Below are positions 21,757-30,506 of a stretch of 64,000 bases of DNA, in pieces (position 1 is the first letter of the stretch; each line of letters opens with the position of its first letter). Source of the DNA: Phytophthora sp. 'mugwort' (lineage: Eukaryota; Oomycota; Peronosporomycetes; Peronosporales; Peronosporaceae); the NCBI GenBank assembly GCA_033558025.1, contig JAUCEF010000002.1, positions 2,666,001-2,730,000 of the forward strand, given 5' to 3'. The notes beneath the pieces were generated by a model. That model saw nothing but the letters and a program-made list of their open reading frames with translations, did no database searches and was not told where the DNA came from. The position numbers and the translations under genes were made by a program.

Positions 21757-21899
21757 GCAAGCTGGTTAAATTTCGACTTTTCTACTCCTATCGATTGTGC
21801 TACTCTTGAGATCTTGCAACTTCCTCGTCTGCTGCCACTACTACTGGAACTAATGCATGCCATTGCGTCAGGCTTCCCACTTCAAACCAACATTAACCC

Positions 21900-22490
21900 T
21901 TCATTGTTTGCACCCCAGCACCACCGAACGAACGACGAGCTCCGCGAGAAGGCGTGTGCGCAGATGCTCTAGCACTCGTGTCTTCTGGCGTTCTTGCTCA
22001 TTCAACTCCCGGGTCGAGCGCGTTCTGTTTCAAGTGTTTCTATCACTCGAGCATACTTTTCTTTCAAATGCTCCAGCTTCGTCTCGAGTATTTCAGCATT
22101 CTTCCTGTCGTCGCCCGCCTTCGTTTTAGCTGGAGTCTCTCTGCGACGCTCTCACGACGACCTTGTGCTTGTTCGTCGAGCTCACGCATGACTGCGTTCT
22201 GGCAGGTTTTGACCTCTTTGAGCCAGCGGAAGCATTGCTTTTGCCGGTGCTGGCGGGCTGACCCCGCTTCTTGCTCAATGAATCCGTCGACGTGCGCGCT
22301 GTTGCTTCACGTTGGAGAGTCACAGTTTGTTCTGCTGGTGGTGCCGAGACCAGTGGATGCGAGAAATCGCCGCGGTGGGTTGAAACAGAAGCCCCTACAC
22401 GGGACGGTCTGGATTCGGCCAGTCGGCATTGTCGAGATGGTGGAGGTTGCTCGTGGCTTGACGCGAGCTCTTGACCGTTGAGCGACGTAA
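21900..22490 (-). pseudogene. Coiled-coil protein remnant, possible Harbinger partner
   Basis: On the - strand, at about 22110-21930, the sequence reads as a strong coiled coil ('ILETKLEHLKEKYARVIETL', then after a 1-nt shift 'ELNEQERQKTRVLEHLRTR'). Upstream (22323-22126) is a Ser/Lys/Arg-rich segment. It is divergent from... more exactly, convergent with the Harbinger transposase next to it. PIF/Harbinger elements often carry a second, Myb/SANT-type DNA-binding ORF with a C-terminal coiled coil, which would fit, but I see no SANT tryptophans. Function not assigned. Confidence 0.35.
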
Positions 22491-22765
22491 CAGGCTGGCG
22501 CCGTGGAATTAGCTGCCCTTGCGTTTCACGTAGTTGTTGCAGAGGATGGACTTGACAAAAGTAGTAATACTTGGAACATTACGCCGGCAGTTTTTTTCCT
22601 TACCGTAATTTACCACCAAGAACATTCCTGGAACCTTCTTTCGGACCAGCTGCTATTTTGACGACGCAACCTCTCGACCACCTGAGAGCGAATGCAACGC
22701 CTTTTGGATCTTAGGGTGGTTTCAGATCCGCTCAAGCACTAAGATCGCACTGTCGGTAATTTCTG
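22491..22765. other. Spacer before the Polinton-like element
   Basis: No coding potential recognised. It may hold a terminal region of the Harbinger element: 'gggtggtttcagatccgctc' preceded by TTA at ~22711-22735 has the look of a Harbinger end, but no matching inverted copy was found. Confidence 0.35.
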
Positions 22766-22810
22766 AATTAATTAAAAAAAAGTCCCAAAATTTTTTAAAA
22801 GGGGGTATGT

Positions 22811-22820
22811 ATATAGATAC
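22811..22820 (+). promoter_or_regulatory. ATATAGATAC motif upstream of the ExoX-like gene
   Basis: The ten bases atatagatac end 14 nt before the ATG. The same core lies upstream of the large structural protein gene and, with a small change, the MCP gene, so a viral promoter element is likely. Confidence 0.55.
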
Positions 22821-22834
22821 ACCCCACTGATAAC

Positions 22835-23137
22835 ATGTCGAACGAACTAACTTTCGGAAAATACAAAGGTAAGACCATTGAAGAGGTCTATGATAGTGAT
22901 CCCGGCTATTGTCGTTGAGTTTTCAATCAACCCAATCAAATTATTAGTGATGAAATCAAGATATTCCTCCACAGCAAGTTTCTGACTGATGATAACTCTT
23001 ACATGATGACTTGGGGTAAGTATCGAGGTAAGACCCTCAAGCACATCAGTCGAATGAATTCAGGATATATCGATTACCTTCGCAAGAACCAATTCGTTAT
23101 TGAAAAGTGTCCTAAGCTACTGAAAGAGTTAAGCTAA
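22835..23137 (+). pseudogene. Small tandem-domain protein, ExoX C-terminal-like
   Basis: From the ATG at 22835 the frame gives two copies of the same ~35-residue motif: 'LTFGKYKGKTIEEVYDSDPG' and, 45 residues on, 'MTWGKYRGKTLKHISRMNSG'. The pattern (F/W)-G-K-(Y/H)-(K/R)-G-K-T is the small domain found at the C-terminus of exodeoxyribonuclease X-like proteins and in stand-alone proteins of large DNA viruses. The role is unknown; a nucleic-acid role is an inference from the ExoX association. One in-frame TGA (22916-22918) replaces the expected Trp of the first repeat; otherwise the 100-residue frame is clean to the TAA at 23135. The motif ATATAGATAC lies 14 nt upstream of the start. It is the outermost gene at this end. 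Confidence 0.65.
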
Positions 23138-23159
23138 GAAAAAAATATTTTTTTTAAAT

Positions 23160-24873
23160 CTAAGCTGTGGTAAAGTCTAAAATCTCACCCGTTAGGCGAT
23201 CGTAAGATAGCTCTTGCTCACTCACAACCAGTACGAGCATATTTGTTCCTTGGCATCCTGCGTTTATGCCTTGTACCTGAATAGCCTGAGGAATATCACG
23301 CTCAGTCAGATGACTGACATCAGCAATGAGAACGCGGTTAGTTAGCGACCACGTCTGATAGTCAAGAAGACCATTCACCAGCTCAGGAGTCAAATCACTA
23401 TTTATCGATCCAATCTTAGCCAGTTCATTGTGAAGTGGTGGAAGTCATAGTCATGGCTGATATCGAACGTCTGATGAGATCCGATACGAACGTTGAAGTT
23501 GCGAATAGACGATCCCGGGTGAAGCGACCACAGAGCCGAATCGAAAGGACTCTGAAATTGCTGTACAGCGGCGGAAGCAAAGCTACCCGTCTGTTCAGCG
23601 AAAGGAAGAAGAATAATGTATTTGGCATTTTTAACAGACGCCGACAGTTAGAGATCGAATGCAGCATTATGCTGAGTCGCTTGCTTACCAACAGCAGCAC
23701 GCTGATAGAACAACTGAGCATAGCAGTCATTGTATCGAATTTTCTTAACAGGCTTGGAAATAATAGCCTGAGGGTTCTCAAGATGTACGAACGGTACATA
23801 CAGACGAGAAGTGGTGAAAGGCATGTAAGTTCCATCAATATTGGGTTCAAGGGCATTGACTACAGCGCCCCAGGAAATACTGAATGGAGCGGAATTAGCG
23901 ATGGCACCAGCCATAGGATTACCAGTGGAGGTAGCCGCAAGCATAACAGGGCATACATTACCACTTGCAAAAGTAGTACTTGTTAGAGACAAACCCTTAG
24001 CAGCGCTTACAGCGACAGCGGAAGTACCCTGATTGACGCGGAAGCGAAGGCGAATTTGAGGATTGGCCATCAAGTCAAGATCCTTGAAGATAGGATGGAG
24101 GTCAGTTAGTTTGATCTTGAGCATGTAGTTCCACGTTCCCATGATCGCATCAGCAGCGTTAGAGCCAGCAACGAAAGCACCGTGAGCAGTTTGGTTAGCA
24201 ATGGTAGTAGAAGCAGCCGCCGCACCTACCGAAGGCCACGAAGTAAAGAAATCAGCACCAGCGGTAGGAGGGTTCGATAGAAGACGCTTAACGAGACCAT
24301 CATTGGGGATAGAGGCGCCACCGGCGGGACCAGTGGTAGCGAGAGAAGACGTGAATGCAGTAGTGTTGCTGTATCCATCACCGGTAGTCGAGCTTGTAGC
24401 AGAGCTGTATGAAACGGACTGAGCGGAATCGGGGAAAAGAAACGACTCAGCACCATGCTTTTCAACGTACTGAGGACTATAACCTGTCTGTCACGAATAT
24501 TGTTCCAAAACAGCTTGTAGTCAGCCATACTGATAATGGTCTTACCATTGAGCTCAAGCGACATGCTATCGATGACATTCCAGTTGCCGCACTTTAGAGT
24601 AGCACAGAAACGATTGGCAGCAGCGGTCTGAGCGGTACCACCATTCTTCATCGACTTGTATGGGAGCATGAGGTAAGCATCGCGAAGGCATGCAAATCCC
24701 TCAGAACCATTAAGCTGAGCAGTTGCATCAATGGTAATGACACCATTCTGGTATGAACCCTGATTCAGATCAATAACAAACGGGACACGCTTGCCAGAAG
24801 ATACCTTGATCTCAGGATCGCTCTTGAGCGAACTCTGGTACAAATATTGGTCGGATAGTTGAGTTTCACTCAT
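23160..24873 (-). pseudogene. Major capsid protein, double jelly-roll
   Basis: The start at 24873 opens a 215-residue frame ('SSGKRVPFVIDLNQGSYQNG', 'WNVIDSMSLELNGKTII', 'YKLFWNNIRDRQ'). Coding continues in another frame from ~24480 to 24143 and on to 23648 ('MLKIKLTDLHPIFKDLDLM', 'QIRLRFRVNQG'), then ~23640-23425 ('FNVRIG' region), and ends at 23160 after 'RDIPQAIQVQGINAGCQGTN'. A total of ~570 residues, Gly/Ser/Thr/Asn-rich and beta-strand patterned, with N-terminal SLELNGK and mid 'LHPIFKDL', fits Polinton double-jelly-roll MCPs that form the trimeric capsomers of the icosahedral shell. Frameshifts near 24480, 23650 and 23420, and a stop near 23400, mean no full protein is made. Shares a 48-bp divergent promoter gap with the protease gene. 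Confidence 0.8.
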
Positions 24874-24921
24874 CGTTGAATCTATATGGTTTCTAATATA
24901 CTTTTCAGGAAATTAAATATT
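24874..24921. promoter_or_regulatory. Divergent MCP/protease promoter gap
   Basis: Forty-eight bases separate the MCP ATG (-) from the protease ATG (+). On the - strand ATATAGA (complement of 24881-24887) lies 7 nt before the MCP start. The rest is AT-rich ('ttaaatatt' next to the protease start). Confidence 0.5.
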
Positions 24922-25302
24922 ATGAGCCATCTTATCAAGCCCATCACATCCGACCATGAATTATTCGAACTATCGAAAATAATTGGGGTTCATCTTGATG
25001 ATATCTATGAATCAAGTGAAATAACGAAACCAATTTCGAAGAAAGGATCATATCTCATTCTACTACGACCATCTAATCTTAATGTAGGCCATTGGACGGC
25101 AGTTCATAACGGTGAGTATTTCGATAGTATGGGTGAAGCAGGCCCTACTAAGTATGGAATTGGAAGATACAACCCCAAGCAATATCAAGGGACTTATGGA
25201 GATTATTGCGGACCATTTTGTATCCTTTGGCTCTATTCCAAGCAACACAAGAAACCACAATTATTTTCAAAGATGAAGGATTTAAACCTGACAATAATAT
25301 AA
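24922..25302 (+). CDS. Adenain-like maturation cysteine protease
   Basis: An intact ~126-residue frame (I take the second Met at 24922; the upstream one at 24886 falls in the promoter gap). It shows the adenovirus-protease/Ulp1 fold triad in order: His in 'VGHWTAVHNGE' (~25090-25110), Asp in 'EYFDSMGE' (~25116-25136), Gln in 'KQYQGTYG' and Cys in 'DYCGPFCILWLY' (~25202-25230). The size is right for Polinton PRO. It would cleave capsid and core proteins during virion maturation. The stop overlaps by two bases' distance with the next ATG at 25305, so both are probably expressed from one transcript. No catalytic residue is missing. Confidence 0.85.
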   Translation: MSHLIKPITSDHELFELSKIIGVHLDDIYESSEITKPISKKGSYLILLRPSNLNVGHWTAVHNGEYFDSMGEAGPTKYGIGRYNPKQYQGTYGDYCGPFCILWLYSKQHKKPQLFSKMKDLNLTII

Positions 25303-25304
25303 CC

Positions 25305-26104
25305 ATGACTTTCAAGGAGTTATCAGTTTCATCAGCTATCCCCGAAGCGAAGCTCAAGCGAGCGTTCAAGACAGGAACACTAACGCTGTCGAAAGATGAT
25401 CTAAGCGGAAGCGGAGCTACACTACATCTACATCCCGAGAGCTACGCTAAGGTAGTCAAGGCTGCTAAAGCGGGGAAAGGAACGCGACTGACTATCACAA
25501 AGAAGGAAATCGGCTATCCATTCAAGCATATGAATGGTGGAGGCATGCACGGAGCGAGTATTGGTCTAAGGTATGGGGAGGTATCAAATCAGCTTTTAAG
25601 TTCGCCAAAGACTCAGGATTACTTAGTAGAGCAGCTGATTTTGAAGTTCCCGCTCTTGCAACATATGCAGGTCAGCCATCGGCGGCTATCCCCGCAAGAG
25701 CAGCCATTCGTTCCATGATGGGTATTGGTGTCTATGACAGCGACTCTGATAAGGAAGGAGGAAAACTAACTATGACTGATGTGAAGAAGGGAGCTAAGCG
25801 AGCTCTATCTTACGCTAAACGAAAGGGGGTTCTAACTGATGCAGTTGATGCAGGAGAGAAGTACCTACTATCCAAGGCGACTAAGCCTGAGCATGAAAAC
25901 CTAATCAAGTCTATCCGTGGAGAAGTAAAGAGACAATACGGCGTTGGTGTAGCCAAGCCCAAGCCCAAAACATTTGCAAAGGGTAGTCAAGAGGCTAAGG
26001 ATCACATGGCTAAGATTCGAGCTATGAGAAAGAAGGCTATGGCAGCTGGAAGTTTTTACTTTCTAAACAAAAATATCATCAGCTTATTTTTTTGGACGAA
26101 TTAG
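25305..26104 (+). pseudogene. pX-like virion protein of Polintons, frameshifted
   Basis: From 25305 the protein shows 'SGATLHLHPESYAKVVKAAK' followed by 'GKGTRLTITKKEI', the 'HP-x-x-Y...KGKG...LT-x-x-E' signature of a conserved Polinton/adintovirus virion protein often compared with adenovirus pX/pVI. A Gly-rich turn ('MNGGGMHGA', ~25530-25555) follows. A 1-nt shift near 25560 moves coding to the frame that runs through 'FAKDSGLLSRAADFEVPAL' and 'AIRSMMGIGVYDSDSD' into the basic C-terminal part (25715-26060), ending near 'KAMAAGSFYFL', the GSF-type C-terminus of this family. It probably binds DNA or the capsid interior and is a protease substrate. Convergent with penton, overlapping its stop by ~20 bases. 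Confidence 0.7.
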
Positions 26105-26950
26105 AAGCATGATCGATACTGATGTTTCACGAAAGATTACTTTCTTATCATCCTGATTGTAAATGCTAATTGTGATCGTAGAGCGAGAGCCATTGTGGCA
26201 GTTCATCCAAGCATATTGACTTGGTTTATAATTAATCAACTTTCCAATTGGGGCATCAACTCTATCAAACGCACTTAGAATATCACCCGAGGCGACGTAC
26301 TCATTTTTTATAAGATCACAACGAACGATGTATGAGCTCGTTGGATGAGCTTGAGGAATGATATTTGATAGCTGAGCGCTTGCAACAGTAGCCGATGCAG
26401 CGGGATACGTTCCTGAAACAAGACCAAGAACCTTACCAAACTCAGCATTGTCAATAATCAGACGAGGCACGTGTGTAGTTGTAGGCAAACCAGTACCAGA
26501 AACGGAATAAAGCCCAGTAGCGGGTCTTGTATATCTTGATGGGAGGGAAGTAGGAGTAGGCGAGAAATCGATCTGAACAGCGTAATAGACACTGTTTTGA
26601 ATCAATTGGATATAGAAAACGTTATTCCCTTCGCTATCGATCAGATATGCACCAGCGCTGATCAAAGCAGCTTGGATGCTTGCGTTGATATTTGTGTATT
26701 GATATATACCATCTTGTAGATTCATACTTATCGTAGATGTAGTAGCCGCCGTTGGCACTTCGATTTTGAATGAAGTATTCTGAAATTGCATCGCATCTAT
26801 GTTATATTCCGAGTTGTACATGCTGATTGATTGAACAGCACAAACATCTTCATGGATGTCAGCAGCCGATCCAGGGAATTGATATTTCCAAGTGGAATTG
26901 TATCCATCTTGTACGAGGTTGGTACTGTCGATTTTGATGAAACTTGACAT
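26084..26950 (-). CDS. Penton (minor capsid, single jelly-roll)
   Basis: An intact 288-residue frame. The N-terminus 'TWKYQFPGSAADIHEDVCAV' with 'SISMYNSEYNI' and then 'LQDGIYQYTNINASIQAALI' is the recognisable Polinton penton pattern (the phrase Y-x-F-P-G-S, then D-G-x-Y-x-x-x-x-(I/L)-N). The remainder is a beta-rich domain. It forms the pentameric vertices of the capsid. It sits between the ATPase (upstream, 46 bp gap) and pX-like gene, and the start is preceded by 'catataactaacg', a variant of the element's ATATAGA motif. No frameshift, unlike MCP. Confidence 0.8.
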   Translation of the reverse strand: MSSFIKIDSTNLVQDGYNSTWKYQFPGSAADIHEDVCAVQSISMYNSEYNIDAMQFQNTSFKIEVPTAATTSTISMNLQDGIYQYTNINASIQAALISAGAYLIDSEGNNVFYIQLIQNSVYYAVQIDFSPTPTSLPSRYTRPATGLYSVSGTGLPTTTHVPRLIIDNAEFGKVLGLVSGTYPAASATVASAQLSNIIPQAHPTSSYIVRCDLIKNEYVASGDILSAFDRVDAPIGKLINYKPSQYAWMNCHNGSRSTITISIYNQDDKKVIFRETSVSIMLLIRPKK

Positions 26951-26996
26951 CGTTAGTTATATGATGCTAAGCATATTTCTGATTGATTAAATGGAA

Positions 26997-27680
26997 TTAC
27001 TCTTCCATCGCAATAGGTCTACCAAAGTTGCACCTGATTTGACCCTTCACCGAGTCGATGAATAACATCTGTCCCTTTTGCTCAGTGGCTTTGTTGTAGT
27101 AATAGACGATCGAGCGATCATCTACCCCCTTGATATTGATGTCCTTGACCACCATCTGTAAATCACGCTTCGAATTAGCTTTTAGGATCGCCACGTACTT
27201 TGAATTCAAGCGAATCATCTTATCAGTAGCAAAGTAGCTGTGGCTAAGGAATATGGTGGATATCTTGAAATGTCGGCCCCTTGTAAAAAAATGTGAGAAG
27301 ATATTCTTCTGGAGTAGCTTATCATTACTGTAGTCGTCTATGATGACAAGTTCAGGTTTGTTGGAGCTTATTGGCGTATGGCGGACTTGATCAACTTTCG
27401 GTGGGGTATCGGGGTCAGCGAAAGTAATGAAATCTTCCAACTTATCACGGAGATACTCATACAATTCTTGCTGAGGATTACGAGCTATGATCGTTAGATG
27501 TGCAAATACGTGAGGAGAATGCTTGAGGATGAACATACATAGATTGTTCTTCCCACTGAACGATGGACCAAGGACAACCATCCTGAAGAGCTTTTTAATG
27601 TCAAGAGCTGATATATCACCCATGCTTGACGATTTGAACTTTTTCGGGAGGGAGGCCCCATAGTTTGGAATTCCGCTCAT
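26997..27680 (-). CDS. A32/FtsK-HerA-type genome packaging ATPase
   Basis: An intact frame; I choose the Met at 27680 ('MSGIPNYGASLPKKFKSSSM', 227 residues) over 27728, because the earlier codons overlap the divergent fibre promoter. Walker A 'VLGPSFSGKNNLC' is at ~27535-27575 (G-x-x-x-S-G-K-N), Walker B 'ELVIIDDYSND' at ~27330-27355, followed by 'FTRGRHFKISTIFLSHSYF', the sensor region of the A32 family. The motor pumps DNA into the procapsid. The length and Walker residues are normal for Polinton ATPases. Confidence 0.88.
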   Translation of the reverse strand: MSGIPNYGASLPKKFKSSSMGDISALDIKKLFRMVVLGPSFSGKNNLCMFILKHSPHVFAHLTIIARNPQQELYEYLRDKLEDFITFADPDTPPKVDQVRHTPISSNKPELVIIDDYSNDKLLQKNIFSHFFTRGRHFKISTIFLSHSYFATDKMIRLNSKYVAILKANSKRDLQMVVKDINIKGVDDRSIVYYYNKATEQKGQMLFIDSVKGQIRCNFGRPIAMEE

Positions 27681-27730
27681 GATCGTGTATTTAATCGCTT
27701 GTTCTATATAGCTTGAGACAAAAAACAACT
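27681..27730. promoter_or_regulatory. Divergent ATPase/fibre promoter gap
   Basis: Fifty bases between two ATGs. 'ttctatatagc' (27702-27712) contains TATATAG in both directions, 20-22 nt from either start, so one palindromic element may serve both genes. Confidence 0.5.
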
Positions 27731-29724
27731 ATGAGTTCTGGTTTTCATTATCCTCAGCCAATTTTCACATCAACCATCTATAATCCCGATTAATTTCTAA
27801 AGTTGGATTCGTCTGGTTATCTGTCATATGAGTATGCTCAGACTTTGTATCTTGATAAGAATGATTATCGATTGACGTTCCTATCAGGGATTACACCCGG
27901 GATAGCTACACAAGGCGTATCACTTGTTCCTGGAACCAATAATGATATTAGTGGGCTTGGTACTATCAGTTGCAGCGCTCTGACGGTCGCAGGTGTTCCC
28001 GTGGGGACTCTACCATCATTCTTAGATGGAATTACACCCGGATCAGCCGCAAACTCAAAGGCTCTAGTTCTTGGAGGATCTGGCGAAATCGGAACTATTA
28101 CATCACTGACGGCGACCAATATTTATGGATCCATAAAGACCGCGGCGCAGCCTGGTATTACTTCACTTGGCACTCTCTCAGCATTGAATGTCTCTGGCGC
28201 TGTACCGGCAGCTACACTATCTGGCACGCTATCGACAGGAGCTCAAACCAATATTACTTCACTTGGGACGCTATCAGGGCTCACGATTGGCGGCAACCTT
28301 GTATTCACGGGTGCAGGTAGATCATTAACTGGTTTATCATCAATATCCGCAACAACGCTGACTGGAGCTGTTTCAGGATCTCAAACGGGCATTACGGCTG
28401 TTGGAATCCTAACCAACCTCACGCTGAATACTGGTGGAACTGGTTTGCAAATACCTAACCTCAAATTCTGGAACTCATCGTTGGGATCGTATCTCAATTT
28501 TGATCATATGGCATTCGTTGGCATCAGTTATGGTGGTGCTGTAGCATCTAAAGCTCTCGTAGTTGATATCAACAAGGATATCGCATCGATCCGCACTCTT
28601 GATGCCCAAAACCTGAATGGTTCGATAAAGGTCAACGGGACACTCGGCGACTTCGGAATCGATCAGAATCAGCGGGACTGATGTTATCACAAGCTCAAGG
28701 CATATCCAAAATATCGGTAATATTGCTTGTAGCGGAACGATGAACGCATTCGCTGGATATCAAGTCAATAGTGTTGCTTTCGTCGATGCAAGTCGAAATA
28801 TATCAGCAGCAACCCTTTCAACATCTGGTGATATTACGTGCTCTGGTAGTCTAAAGGGGTTTTAGCTTATGGAAATCAAGCTAATATAACAACTATAGGA
28901 AGCTTAACAAAGGCATTAATTCAACACCTGCAAATGAATATTTATCTATTACTGGATCTGGAACGGATTATTTGGATAGTAGCTATACAAGGATGCTTAC
29001 ATTTAAAGGATCGAACATTTCACCTGTTCAGTTTCAAATCGAGGTCAATAATAGCACTAATGCAGCATCTACGAATGCTACTTGGATTGGAATTATACAT
29101 CTAATGACCTAAGATTTGATACTAATCAGACAACTCGTATGACTCTAACGAACACTGGACGTCTTGGATTATCTACTGTCACCCCATCAGCCCCTCTCCA
29201 TGTCTCTAATACTGTAAGTTATACATGGAATATTGCAGGTAACGTAGGATTAACAGTGTATCGACTAAGAAGTGACTCTAAAGTGACAGAAACTGCTACC
29301 GGAACACCAATCACATATACAAATGTATGCGGTATATTTAACGGATATATTGGTTGCGAAGCGATGGTTATGCAATCAGATCGTCGTTTAAAGCAAGATA
29401 TTGTTGATGTGCCTATTGGCCGTGGTGAATGTCTTTACAAGACCTTGAAAGCGAAATCATACAAATGGAAGCAACATCCTAATAAGCCAAAAGGGGTCTG
29501 ATCGCTCAGGATGTTTTAGATCAAGGATCTTAGATTTAGTCGCTCGTATCCCTGATAATGATACAGAACTTGAGCAAAGTTCTGATCCATGGTTAGAGCC
29601 TAAGGGGGTAAAGCTTCATGTAGATTATTCAAAATTAGCTGCTTATAACGTGAGAATGATTCAGGCATTGATTGATAGAGTAGATGACCAGCAAAAGCAA
29701 ATCGATGAGTTGAAAAATCGCTGA
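27731..29724 (+). pseudogene. Repetitive fibre/spike with S74 chaperone C-terminus
   Basis: The true start is probably ATG 27731 ('MSSGFHYPQPIFTSTIYNPD'), which shifts frame at ~27793 into a 292-residue open frame. That part repeats 'SGITPG-x-A' modules of ~60 residues and 'ITSLGTLS(A/G)L' modules of ~40, Gly/Thr/Ser/Ile-rich, as in trimeric beta-helical fibres. After frameshifts near 28675, 28860 (G4 run), 28920 and 29095 the C-terminus reads 'QSDRRLKQDIVDV' (~29373-29410), 'YKTLKAKSYKWKQ', then 'LIAQDVLDQG' and 'YSKLAAYNVRMIQALIDRVD' to the stop at 29722. This is the peptidase S74 intramolecular chaperone: Ser and Lys of S-D-x-R-L-K are the self-cleavage pair, and the tail is a coiled coil. 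Phage tail spikes and some algal viruses use it. Likely the receptor-binding fibre. I do not recall S74 as a standard Polinton gene. Confidence 0.75.
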
Positions 29725-29737
29725 GTGAGTATAGACA

Positions 29738-30003
29738 ATGGCTGCCTTCAAGTTAGATTTTCTCAACGAAAGGGGAAAAAATATGATGCTGTGTTTGATG
29801 ATGGTAGCATTGTATCTTTTGGCGCTTTCAAGCGGGATGGTACGCCTTATCAACAATACAAGGATTCGACACCTTTAAGAGCATTTCGTGCGTATGATCA
29901 CAGCGATAAAGCGAGGCGCGAAAGATACTATAAGCGACACAAAAACAACCATCCGATGTACTCAGCCGATTGGTTTTCGAAAAAAATATTTATGGACCTA
30001 AAT
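29738..30003 (+). pseudogene. Small conserved viral protein (DUF5754-like)
   Basis: Starting at ATG 29738 and passing through an A6 run (~29775) where one base is gained or lost, the protein reads '...ERGKKYDAVFDDGSIVSFGA', 'YQQYKDSTPLRAFRAYDHSD', 'RRERYYKRH' and 'MYSADWFSKK', then another A-run shift leads to '-YLW' and a stop at ~30003. The words K-Y-x-A-V-F-D-D-G, Y-Q-Q-Y-K-D-x-T, R-R-x-x-Y-Y-x-R-H and Y-S-A-x-W-F-S-x-x-Y-L-W define a small protein seen widely in giant viruses, which I associate with DUF5754. Function unknown. TATAGA (29730-29735) lies directly before the ATG. Confidence 0.6.
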
Positions 30004-30011
30004 ATAAAACA

Positions 30012-30206
30012 ATGGGTTGCCTACCAAGTAAAGAGCTCAAAACTAATTTAACTACTGATGAACCTAATCAGATCGTGGGATCGATGATGCTACAAGCTGA
30101 CAAAAGTATTGTTCTTGGTGATAGTGTGTTCCTTCCCACCAAAGGTCCTGATGGTGAGTCTGACATACTTGAAGTAAGTATCAGCGATAAAAAAATCAAC
30201 ATTTAG
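30012..30206 (+). CDS. 64-residue protein with MGC lipidation-like N-terminus
   Basis: An intact small frame from ATG 30012 ('MGCLPSKELKTNLTTDEP') to the TAG at 30204. Gly2-Cys3 with Ser6 matches the N-myristoylation/palmitoylation pattern M-G-C-x-x-S. No domain is recognised in the rest, which is acidic then ends 'EVSISDKKINI'. It follows the DUF5754-like gene by 8 bp, so co-transcription is likely. A membrane-tethered role is only an inference from the N-terminus. Confidence 0.5.
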   Translation: MGCLPSKELKTNLTTDEPNQIVGSMMLQADKSIVLGDSVFLPTKGPDGESDILEVSISDKKINI

Positions 30207-30244
30207 CGAGGATATCGAAACAAACTCGTGCCAAGTGGCATTGC

Positions 30245-30504
30245 TTAGATAGCAAACGTCTTCACGGTCTTTTTTTTCTTGGGTTGGAAGGCCCACATAC
30301 GCCCACCCTCGGTTTGCGTTGATGCATCCACCTTCCTGATGGACTTATCGAGATCAGTAGCCCATACGACTGCCTGAGTCTTCTGAGGGCGTTCATGAAT
30401 GATTAGATTCTTCATCATGGCTTTGAGCTCAGCAACGTTGTTATCAGCGTTATCACCATAGCTCCCACTTGAGGCTGCAATAATCGGGGGTTAAAGAAGA
30501 ACAT
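30245..30504 (-). pseudogene. Small protein with basic, lysine-rich tail
   Basis: From ATG 30504, a 1-nt shift in a C5 run (~30486-30490) leads to an ~80-residue frame: 'AASSGSYGDNADNNVAELKA', 'NLIIHERPQKTQAVVWATDL', 'RKVDASTQTEGGRMWAFQPK' and a tail 'KKKKTVKTFAI'. The KKKK tail could be a nuclear localisation or DNA-contact signal. No family recognised. It lies just after the large structural gene on the same strand. Confidence 0.45.
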
Positions 30505-30506
30505 GA

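Noticed and set aside
27803..28681. Fibre gene starting at TTG 27803
   Set aside because: An ATG at 27731 with a family-like N-terminus joins this frame through one 1-nt shift, and it has the promoter motif at the right distance.
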